A stretch of 12,839 nt of DNA from an uncultured Clostridia bacterium (lineage in GTDB: Bacteria; Bacillota; Clostridia; Oscillospirales; Ruminococcaceae), in the NCBI GenBank assembly GCA_947165805.1, contig CAMVBT010000035.1:1-12839 (forward strand). The letters are read 5' to 3'. The position numbers and the translations under genes were made by a program. Shown in pieces: positions 7,277 to 12,839 of the stretch (within the stretch, counting starts at the first letter, position 1; the number at the start of each line of letters is the position of its first letter). The notes below the pieces were generated by a model, which saw only the letters and a program-made list of their open reading frames with translations, had not been told where the DNA came from and did no database searches.

Positions 7277-7322
7277 CCGATAAACCTCTCTTAATGAACG
7301 AACATATTATCCCGAAAGCATA

Positions 7323-7877
7323 TCACCATGAATCTTCACTCGCCGATAATATCTCAGCGACCTCCGGATTGGAATACAGCCCGAGGTCGAATATCCTGTC
7401 GGCCTGACGCTTGCTCATCTTCCCTGTCAGCGAATAAACGAACTGCTTGTGCTCGCGCTGTGTTCCGTCCCACGAATCTATGATCTTGAGCCAGCCGGCT
7501 TTTCCGAGAGCCCTCTCGGGAAGCGGCGCGTCGGGAAAGAATTTTTCCGCAAGCATCTTGGCGCACTTCGCGTGGCCGGTATAGCTGCACGAATAGGTGT
7601 CGCCGTCCGGAGACATCCAGCCGAGCTTGAAATCGTCCGCGTTCTTGAAATACATCTCTTCCAGCTTCAGCGGAGGTCCGTCACACTCCTCGATCCTCAC
7701 GAACTGGTATTCGTCTCCCGTCAGGGAAAAGAAGCCTCCCGACTCATCTATCACCACCGGCAGGGATTCGGGGATTATTATGCCCTCAAACATCGTTCCC
7801 GCCAGCGATTCGACGGTATCGTAATATTTATAATAGTAATAGCCTGTTTCAGACCTGAATATGGCATATTTCTGCAT
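7323..7877 (-). CDS. Hypothetical protein, 184 aa
   Basis: I do not recognise this protein. It is soluble by appearance, with no signal peptide or membrane segment. The N-terminus is aromatic (a YYYY run at residues 13-16) and followed by alternating hydrophobic stretches suggestive of beta strands. The C-terminal 60 residues look helical and contain SLTGKMSKRQADRIFDLG, which resembles a small helix-turn-helix-like or substrate-recognition helix pair, though not a clear match. GGGAGG lies about four bases before ATG at 7875-7877. The next gene (metallophosphoesterase) starts 46 bases downstream, so the two are probably co-transcribed. Coding status rests on a clean ribosome site, full-length frame and codon use like its neighbours. 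Confidence 0.7.
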   Translation of the reverse strand: MQKYAIFRSETGYYYYKYYDTVESLAGTMFEGIIIPESLPVVIDESGGFFSLTGDEYQFVRIEECDGPPLKLEEMYFKNADDFKLGWMSPDGDTYSCSYTGHAKCAKMLAEKFFPDAPLPERALGKAGWLKIIDSWDGTQREHKQFVYSLTGKMSKRQADRIFDLGLYSNPEVAEILSASEDSW

Positions 7878-7899
7878 ACGCCCTCCCGATTTGGAAGTT

Positions 7900-7936
7900 T
7901 TTATATACGCCGCGTCCCTGCGGCGCTTGAACTCAT
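7900..7936 (-). promoter_or_regulatory. Possible weak promoter with GC hairpin between its boxes
   Basis: On the minus strand a TTCAAG-like -35 and TATATA -10 flank an 18-base spacer that is itself a perfect hairpin (CGCCGC, 6-base loop, GCGGCG; 7908-7925). This could drive the 184-residue gene and let a protein or the hairpin control it. The match is modest, and the hairpin may instead be a second terminator. Confidence 0.3.
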
Positions 7937-7942
7937 ATTATA

Positions 7943-7974
7943 AGAGCATTTCCTCCGTCGGGAGGAAATGCTCT
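7943..7974 (-). terminator. Hairpin terminator after the dCACHE-GGDEF gene
   Basis: A perfect 14-bp inverted repeat, arms 7943-7956 and 7961-7974, with a 4-base loop, lies 36 bases beyond the stop of the GGDEF gene. The tail on the minus strand is TTATAAT rather than a pure U-run, so the hairpin might terminate weakly or protect the 3' end of the mRNA. It could work in both directions. Confidence 0.7.
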
Positions 7975-8009
7975 CTATTGTTATACTGTCAGTATCCGGG
8001 ACGTGAGGA

Positions 8010-9587
8010 TCACAGGTCGATGCACTCGATCATGCCCATCGTAGCCTTTTCGCTCTCGTTCATCTTCTGCTTCAGCGTTCCGATGATAGCGATGTCCGCA
8101 TTGCCCTTTGTTCTCTTGCCGACCACTACCTTGTAATCGGGACGGATAGTGCCGACGTTTTCGATCTGCTTGGATACGCTCATCTGACGGAGGGCGAGAT
8201 TTACCTTATCCATTACCTCGTTCATGGTAGGATCGCCGTCCTTGGTGGGGATAACTGCCATGAACTCATCGGAACCGGTACGATATATCTCGTTGTCGGG
8301 GAAGAATTCGGTGATCGCTTCCGCCGTCTTCACGAGCAGCAGGTCGCCTGCCTCAGCGCCGTACTTGGCGTTGATATCGGAAAATTTGATGATATTGAAC
8401 ATCGCGAAGTAGCAGGGCGAATCCTCGGCAGCCTTTATCTTGTCGAGGTTCATCGTGTAGCTTACACGGTTGTTCACGCCTGTAAGAACATCCTTGAACA
8501 TAGCGGTATTCAGGGACTTCTTGGCCATCGAGTTCTTGCTCAGTGTCGAGAGCAGCTTCTCGTTGATAGCAGCCTGACGTCTGCTGATGATGTTGAATAC
8601 AATGATAAGTCCGAGGATAATGACGCCGAAGATGCCGAGATAAATTATCATCGTAGTCTTCAGAGCGAAAACTTCACCCTTCGTATCGTCGATAGTCACG
8701 AGCCAGCCGCGCTCGGGCATATAGGTGTAGATCGAGATGTACTTCTCGCCGTTCATGGTGTACTCGTAATCGCCGGAATACTTGGTCTCGGAGCCGTCCT
8801 TGTACTTGTTGCATATAGCGAGGAATTCCTCGTTGTCGATAGGAGTATGTATCTTCGTCATATCGTTGGCGTTGAAGATATAGAGACCGCTGTTGACATC
8901 GGCCATGCTGTAGAAGGAGTGCTCAACGCCGCGTATCGGGATACTGTTAAGAGTATCGAGCAGACCGTCGGTGTAGATACCGAGTCCGACGAAGCCTATG
9001 GGATCGCCGCCCGCGCTGTAAACCGCCTGATACATCGAGAGACACTGCTTCTTACTTGCGGGGGAGATCATGATGCCCAGATCGTAGAGCTTATCGGCGC
9101 TCTTCTCCATGCCCTTGTGGAGTTCGTCCTGCTTGGCGGCATCGGGACGGGTCTGCATGCCTACTACCGCGGGGTTGGTGTGAGTCAGGACGTGGGTATC
9201 CCACGAACCGATCCAGAGACCTTCGAGGTTGTCGATGTCCTTGCCGAATTCCTCGGTGAACTGCTGGGCAGCCTTCTGCGCCGCCGCAGCGTCCGCGCTG
9301 ACATTTGTGCCGGCAGCGAGCTGCGAGGAATACTTGAGTATATCCTGTACCTGCTGAGCCTTGCAGAAATATCTCAGTGTATTTTCGGAATTTTCAACAT
9401 AGTTTTCGATGATATGCGCACGTTCGTCAGCGATAGCGCCCATGTGCTCTATAGCGTTGTCTCTCGTTTTGTTGCTTACAGTGGCTGTAATGAAAATCGA
9501 GAGGCCGAGCATTACTATCAGCTGGATGATCAGGACTCTGTTAAGGGCGGTAAAGCCCATTTTTCCCTTTTTATTCTTGCTACTCAC
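8010..9587 (-). CDS. Membrane dCACHE-GGDEF protein with degenerate GGDEF domain
   Basis: A 525-residue inner-membrane signalling protein. Membrane segments at about 17-37 and 311-334 bracket an extracellular region of about 270 residues with dCACHE character (ligand sensing), followed by a GGDEF domain from about 362 that opens with the usual DVLTGVNNR. The GGDEF motif reads GSDEF at 438-442, and the first metal-binding Asp (FDxD) is replaced in FNII at 397-400, so cyclase activity is doubtful; the N and D of the base-binding segment (DINAKYG...GD) are kept. No RxxD inhibitory site is seen. It may bind GTP or act as a c-di-GMP-independent switch. The start is a GTG with AAAGG about twelve bases upstream; an ATG nine codons later with AAGGG is also credible. 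It lies 54 bases after the small acidic gene. Confidence 0.85.
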   Translation of the reverse strand: MSSKNKKGKMGFTALNRVLIIQLIVMLGLSIFITATVSNKTRDNAIEHMGAIADERAHIIENYVENSENTLRYFCKAQQVQDILKYSSQLAAGTNVSADAAAAQKAAQQFTEEFGKDIDNLEGLWIGSWDTHVLTHTNPAVVGMQTRPDAAKQDELHKGMEKSADKLYDLGIMISPASKKQCLSMYQAVYSAGGDPIGFVGLGIYTDGLLDTLNSIPIRGVEHSFYSMADVNSGLYIFNANDMTKIHTPIDNEEFLAICNKYKDGSETKYSGDYEYTMNGEKYISIYTYMPERGWLVTIDDTKGEVFALKTTMIIYLGIFGVIILGLIIVFNIISRRQAAINEKLLSTLSKNSMAKKSLNTAMFKDVLTGVNNRVSYTMNLDKIKAAEDSPCYFAMFNIIKFSDINAKYGAEAGDLLLVKTAEAITEFFPDNEIYRTGSDEFMAVIPTKDGDPTMNEVMDKVNLALRQMSVSKQIENVGTIRPDYKVVVGKRTKGNADIAIIGTLKQKMNESEKATMGMIECIDL

Positions 9588-9641
9588 TTTTTCTCTGACC
9601 TTTCCTTAATGATTTATTTGCGCACAACACGCGAGCGCGGG

Positions 9642-9821
9642 CTAGAACAATCCGAAGAATTTCTTCTTCGGTTTTTTGAGCTCTTCAATAAGCTCCTCAT
9701 CGAGATCATCGTCGTCGTCATCGACCATATCCATGATACTGTTTACCCTGTTTTTCAGCAGATCACCCTGATTGGATATCTTCTCGGTCTTCGGCTCCTT
9801 TTCGTCATGATCCTTCGCCAT
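9642..9821 (-). CDS. Small acidic protein, 59 aa
   Basis: I do not recognise this protein. It has a Lys/Glu-rich N-terminus, a run of six Asp followed by LDEELIEEL, and a basic then hydrophobic end (KKPKKKFFGLF). The last residues could be a membrane-touching or partner-docking tail. GGTGGG lies nine bases before ATG at 9819-9821; an in-frame ATG 15 codons upstream lacks a good site. It is the first gene after a consensus promoter and 54 bases before the dCACHE-GGDEF gene, so it may be that protein's partner. Evidence for translation is the ribosome site, promoter spacing and composition, so confidence is moderate. Confidence 0.65.
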   Translation of the reverse strand: MAKDHDEKEPKTEKISNQGDLLKNRVNSIMDMVDDDDDDLDEELIEELKKPKKKFFGLF

Positions 9822-9880
9822 ACAGTTTATCCCACCTTTCGATGATTTATGAGCTTTCGCCCGCACATAATAGAATGATC

Positions 9881-9923
9881 ATTTGTCGTTCGGGAAGTAT
9901 GCCGGAACGAATAAGCGACAAAT
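9881..9923 (-). promoter_or_regulatory. Structured leader / possible operator
   Basis: ATTTGTCG (9881-9888) and CGACAAAT (9916-9923) form a perfect 8-bp inverted repeat around a partly paired interior (TTC.GG with CC.GAA). It begins a few bases after the predicted transcription start, so it would form an mRNA hairpin in the leader. The palindrome AATGATCATT (9874-9883) overlaps its edge. It does not match the c-di-GMP-I (GEMM) riboswitch layout that I know. Confidence 0.4.
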
Positions 9924-9935
9924 ATTTCAACTATT

Positions 9936-9964
9936 ATTATAACCATCAACGCAAAAATTGTCAA
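9936..9964 (-). promoter_or_regulatory. Consensus sigma-A promoter of the acidic protein-GGDEF unit
   Basis: Read on the minus strand: TTGACA at 9964-9959, a 17-base spacer, TATAAT at 9941-9936. Both boxes match the consensus at every position. The predicted transcript starts near 9929, giving a leader of about 107 bases to the small acidic gene. The 9822-10232 gap of 411 bases holds this promoter, the leader hairpin and the terminator of the upstream gene; I see no further gene in it. Confidence 0.88.
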
Positions 9965-10085
9965 GTCATACAATTGAACATACTGGAACTAAAAGTAATT
10001 TTTGTTAATATACACAACATCGCAAATTCAATATATGCAAAAATACCAAGTCAAATTATCATCGCCCGAGTAAACTTTGGCAAAA

Positions 10086-10140
10086 AGCACAAAAATATCC
10101 GTTCGGATTTGTAAAAATTCAAACGGATATTTCCTGTGCT
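10086..10140 (-). terminator. Strong hairpin terminator after the LacI-sensor GGDEF gene
   Basis: An 11-bp perfect inverted repeat (10093-10103 with 10122-10132) is extended by AGCACA/TGTGCT (10086-10091, 10135-10140) across a small internal loop. On the minus strand the hairpin is followed by a U-run, fitting an intrinsic terminator. About 90 bases of GC-rich sequence separate it from the gene's stop; they include a GAGCC/GGCTC hairpin (10179-10192) without a U-run. Confidence 0.8.
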
Positions 10141-10232
10141 GTAATAAAACCCGCGTGCGGCGCTGCCGGCTTCTTTTTGAGCCGCGGGGCTCCGGATCGT
10201 CCGGTGTCTGTACCGGAACACCTCCGGAAATT

Positions 10233-12137
10233 TTATCTTCTGCCTTTTTTGCGCGAGACCTTGTTCGCGTACATTCTCTCGTCCGCGATCCTGAGACATT
10301 CGTCGATGTTCTCATAGCTGTCCGCGTAGTCGATGAAGAAGCCCGCGCTCATGCCCACCGAGTAGGGCTTCTCGGAGGACGAATTGTACCTCGCGAGATA
10401 GCCGTCTATACGGCTGCGGTAGAATATCGGCACCGCGTTGTCGTAGTCGTAAGCGCCGAAGATGATGAACTCGTCGCCGCCCGAGCGCACGCAGTACTCA
10501 CCGTTGCCGCAGCAGGTCTGGAGCGCGCGCGCCGCGACGGTTATCGCGTTGTCGCCCTCGACGTGGCCGTACTGGTCGTTGATCTTCTTGAGGTCGTCGA
10601 GGTCGGCTACTATGACCAGCAGGCGCAGGTGGCGCTCTTTGGCAGTCTCGAACACCTGCGAGCAGTACATCTCATAGCCCTGTCTGTTGTAGAGACCGGT
10701 CATCGCGTCGCGGATAGAGTTCGCGAAGGCGCGGTTGTACATGAGCCTCATGCGCTCCTGCATCCTTATATATTCCAGCGAGATACATACCGCCGATACC
10801 CACGAATGGTAGGCGTCCTCAGGGAAGCGGTTTATCTCGTCGTCAAATCTCACTACCTGATAGCCGAAGCATCTGTCCTCAAAATGCACGGCGTTGAAAT
10901 AGCAGGCTATCGGTCTGTCGCCGTCAAGAATACTCGGCGGGAACAGCTCGGACGAACGGAAATCCTTACCTCGGGCTTCCGTGCCGAGTCCGTGGCTGTA
11001 AAATGCCTCGAACATCTCGTCCTGATAGCCGGTGCGGATATATTCGCTGTCGTCCTCGCGGAACAGGTTCCAGTCCTTGTTGAGACACAGTGTCACACCT
11101 ACGCACCCGCGGATCAGATCGATAAAGCCGTATATCGTTTCAATGAGCTCGTCGTATGTATCCACCGCCATAAGCGACTCCTGTATGCACCTCAGGCGGA
11201 GCTGCCCCTCGGTATCTACCTCAAGGCGGTCGATCTCGTTATAGCGGTGCGCGAACGCCACGTCACGGTGACAGCCGCAGCTCTCGCCGCTTACGAAGAA
11301 GATATCGTCGTTCTCGTCGGGCGTCACGTCCTCACCGGTTATCATCTTGTGCAGCTTGCAGACGCAGAGAGCGCCTGTATAGATATCGGGGCGGGTGCAG
11401 GTCGTGACAGACGGGTCGTTGGTCATCGAGTCGCCGCTCATGTCATAGCCGGTCACCGCGATATCCTCCGGCACATTGATGCCGCGCTTTATCAGCTCGT
11501 TGACCAGCGTGACCGCGGACTTGTCGTTGCCGCAGGCCACTGCCTCGGGCATTCTGCGCTCGCCTTTCGCGATCTTTTCGGCAAGCTCGGTCGCGGCATA
11601 CGTCCAGAAATCGCCGAATATCTTGTTTTCTTCCTTTACCTCTATGCCGTGGCGGGTCATCGAGTCTATGTAGCCGTTCATTCTGTCAACGGAAACGGGG
11701 AATTCCGCGCCGCCGGACAGGCATACTATATCCCTGAAGCCGTGCTCCTCTATGAGGTGATCCACCATCTGCGCGAAGCTCTTGCGGTCGTCGGAGACCA
11801 CGCCCTCATAGCCCGGTATGCCCTTGTTGTCGAATATGACCATCTTGAAATCGGGCATCGAGCGCACGATCTTCATTATGCGCTGTCTCGACCCGTCCGC
11901 CCAGAACGAGTAATCGACGAATATACCGCCCACTATATTCTCATTATGGAGGAAGCTGTAGATATTCTCCTCCCCCACCTGATGCTTTGTCGGTTCCTCC
12001 AGCATTGTAAAAAGAGAGAACACCGCGACATTATAGTCGAGGGCGTAAGCCTGCTTTATGATCCCGGAAAGACATTTGCTCCGGAAGAATCCGTTTGTAG
12101 TGCCTATAAGCACCGCAAGAGTTTTTCTCTTTTTCAT
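10233..12137 (-). CDS. Soluble LacI-type sensor / GGDEF diguanylate cyclase
   Basis: A 634-residue cytoplasmic protein. Residues about 5-290 form a LacI/GalR-type sugar-binding fold (Peripla_BP_3) without the usual helix-turn-helix; recognisable parts are GNDKSAV (203-209) and AVTGYD (227-232). Residues about 310-455 are a GAF-like linker region (inference). A GGDEF domain follows from about 470: DAMTGLYNR, DLDDLKKIND with metal-binding Asp kept, and an intact SGGDEF at 552-557. No RxxD inhibitory site precedes it. The likely role is making c-di-GMP in response to a cytosolic ligand, possibly a sugar. This architecture is known in Firmicutes such as Butyrivibrio and Ruminococcus. The ATG at 12135-12137 has only a short AGGA site; the frame runs open upstream, but that part overlaps the deaminase gene and is not protein-like. 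It starts 35 bases after that gene. Confidence 0.88.
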   Translation of the reverse strand: MKKRKTLAVLIGTTNGFFRSKCLSGIIKQAYALDYNVAVFSLFTMLEEPTKHQVGEENIYSFLHNENIVGGIFVDYSFWADGSRQRIMKIVRSMPDFKMVIFDNKGIPGYEGVVSDDRKSFAQMVDHLIEEHGFRDIVCLSGGAEFPVSVDRMNGYIDSMTRHGIEVKEENKIFGDFWTYAATELAEKIAKGERRMPEAVACGNDKSAVTLVNELIKRGINVPEDIAVTGYDMSGDSMTNDPSVTTCTRPDIYTGALCVCKLHKMITGEDVTPDENDDIFFVSGESCGCHRDVAFAHRYNEIDRLEVDTEGQLRLRCIQESLMAVDTYDELIETIYGFIDLIRGCVGVTLCLNKDWNLFREDDSEYIRTGYQDEMFEAFYSHGLGTEARGKDFRSSELFPPSILDGDRPIACYFNAVHFEDRCFGYQVVRFDDEINRFPEDAYHSWVSAVCISLEYIRMQERMRLMYNRAFANSIRDAMTGLYNRQGYEMYCSQVFETAKERHLRLLVIVADLDDLKKINDQYGHVEGDNAITVAARALQTCCGNGEYCVRSGGDEFIIFGAYDYDNAVPIFYRSRIDGYLARYNSSSEKPYSVGMSAGFFIDYADSYENIDECLRIADERMYANKVSRKKGRR

Positions 12138-12172
12138 AATTCCTGTCCGCACCGCGCAGGTGCTTCTCCTCG

Positions 12173-12655
12173 TCAAAGATCGATAGTAAGGGCTCTGCCG
12201 CTGGGCGTGTACTTTTCGACCGTCACGCCGCATTTGGAGAACATCATTGAGGACGCTTTCACTCCGTCGGTATCGGCGTACTTGTTGTCGAAATAAACGA
12301 CACGCTTTATACCGCACTGGATGATCGCTTTTGCGCATTCGTTGCACGGAAACAGCGTCACATAGAGCGTCGCCCCGGCAAGCGAAGGGATATTGCTGTT
12401 GAGTATCGCGTTGAGCTCCGCGTGGCACACGAAGGGATATTTCGTATCGAGAGCGCTTTCCGCGGTGCGCTCCCAAGGCATATCGTCGTCGTCGCAGCCC
12501 GTGGGCATACCGTTATACCCCACCGAAACTATCTTGTTTTCGGCATTTACGATGCAGGCGCCGACCTGCGTGGAATTGTCCTTGCTCCTCTGTGCCGAGA
12601 GCAGGGCTATCCCCATAAAGTATTCGTCCCATGTTATGTAATCGGTACGTTTCAC
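12173..12655 (-). CDS. dCMP deaminase (ComEB-like)
   Basis: A 160-residue zinc-dependent deoxycytidylate deaminase: H78-A-E80 in CHAELNAI and P103-C104-N-E-C107 in PCNECAKAI, with the family's substrate-binding [12 protein letters not shown] at about 45-56. It turns dCMP into dUMP, feeding thymidylate synthesis in the cytoplasm. Length fits the ComEB/dCMP deaminase family. The start is a GTG at 12653-12655 with GGGG seven bases upstream; no in-frame ATG lies before the upstream stop. The LacI-sensor-GGDEF gene follows after 35 bases and may be co-transcribed, though the functions look unrelated. Tyr/Cys riboflavin-type deaminase (RibD) or tRNA adenosine deaminase are less likely given the length and motif context. 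Confidence 0.9.
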   Translation of the reverse strand: MKRTDYITWDEYFMGIALLSAQRSKDNSTQVGACIVNAENKIVSVGYNGMPTGCDDDDMPWERTAESALDTKYPFVCHAELNAILNSNIPSLAGATLYVTLFPCNECAKAIIQCGIKRVVYFDNKYADTDGVKASSMMFSKCGVTVEKYTPSGRALTIDL

Positions 12656-12692
12656 TGCATCGCCCCATTTCAGATAATTAATGTCTGCTCAT

Positions 12693-12740
12693 CAGCCAAC
12701 AAATGGCTTCATAGCGCAGCTTGAAACCATTTGTTGGCTG
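12693..12740. repeat. Inverted repeat 1 of three abutting units
   Basis: Perfect 14-bp arms (12693-12706 and 12727-12740), extended by a further TTC/GAA after one mismatch, loop about 12 bases. It lies between the deaminase and the next unit. It may be a terminator for a gene beyond the right edge, an attenuator for the deaminase, or a remnant of a small mobile palindrome. Confidence 0.75.
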
Positions 12741-12790
12741 CAAAAGTGCAAGGAAAATTTTTATATTTTAGGATTCTCCTTGCACTTTTG
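12741..12790. repeat. Inverted repeat 2 of three abutting units
   Basis: Perfect 14-bp arms (12741-12754 and 12777-12790), extended by AAT/ATT after one mismatch, around an A/T-rich loop. It begins on the base following repeat 1. The arm ending in CACTTTTG gives a short U-run on either strand, so bidirectional termination is possible. Confidence 0.75.
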
Positions 12791-12807
12791 TTCGTCCGAA
12801 GGACGAA
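12791..12807. repeat. Inverted repeat 3 of three abutting units
   Basis: Perfect 7-bp arms TTCGTCC and GGACGAA with a GAA loop, starting on the base following repeat 2. The 32 bases to the right end of the window hold nothing I can identify. Confidence 0.65.
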
Positions 12808-12839
12808 ATGAGCTTGACATCAAGGAATGTGTCCGTTGT

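Noticed and set aside
9822..9935. c-di-GMP riboswitch upstream of the GGDEF unit
   Set aside because: The expected GEMM core segments are not seen in the leader.
9842..10114. A plus-strand small open frame in the 9822-10232 gap
   Set aside because: No ribosome site, and it runs across the promoter and terminator of minus-strand units.
10077..12296. A 739-codon open frame on the plus strand
   Set aside because: It lies opposite the LacI-sensor-GGDEF and deaminase genes, has no domain, starts with a TTG inside a terminator hairpin, and is explained by the opposite-strand codon bias.
12138..12476. N-terminal extension of the LacI-sensor-GGDEF gene
   Set aside because: The frame is open but overlaps the deaminase, is Arg-rich and non-homologous, and the PBP fold starts at the ATG at 12137.

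Overview
The window reads as a chromosomal piece of an anaerobic Firmicute, most likely a Ruminococcus-type member of the Oscillospiraceae. The reasons are moderate GC, strong GGAGG-type ribosome sites, near-consensus sigma-A promoters, a sensory-type [FeFe]-hydrogenase, BspA-like leucine-rich repeats, and a soluble LacI-type sensor fused to GGDEF. The genus is inferred from gene content only. Every credible gene lies on the minus strand, so transcription runs from high to low coordinates.

Region A (about 6653 down to 1, continuing off the left edge) is the main attraction. One strong promoter (TTGACA, 17 bases, TATACT) precedes six tightly packed genes: a DivIVA-like coiled-coil protein, a sensory-type [FeFe]-hydrogenase with two ferredoxin clusters and a helical C-terminal tail, a zinc-ribbon/leucine-rich-repeat protein, a protein kinase with a zinc ribbon and a C-terminal beta-rich domain, a TerY/YegL-like vWA protein, and a PP2C phosphatase cut by the window edge. 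Kinase, vWA and PP2C form the known TerY-P triad (compare E. coli yegI, yegL, yegK). Their placement behind a hydrogen-sensing hydrogenase suggests a redox or H2 signal feeding a Ser/Thr phosphorylation switch, with the DivIVA-like and LRR proteins as possible targets or scaffolds. The hydrogenase reading frame is broken by an apparent one-base deletion near 5260-5263.

Region B (6773-7877) holds a YfcE-type metallophosphoesterase and an unrecognised 184-residue protein, probably co-transcribed.

Region C (8010-9964) has its own consensus promoter (TTGACA, 17 bases, TATAAT) driving a 59-residue acidic protein and a membrane-bound dCACHE-GGDEF protein whose active-site motifs are degenerate. 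A perfect 14-bp hairpin ends the unit.

Region D (10086-12655) contains a dCMP deaminase followed by a soluble LacI-type-sensor/GGDEF diguanylate cyclase with an intact GGDEF motif, ending in a strong hairpin terminator. Upstream of the deaminase, 12693-12807 consists of three inverted repeats that abut with no spacer.

No tRNA, rRNA, CRISPR array, transposase or integrase is seen.
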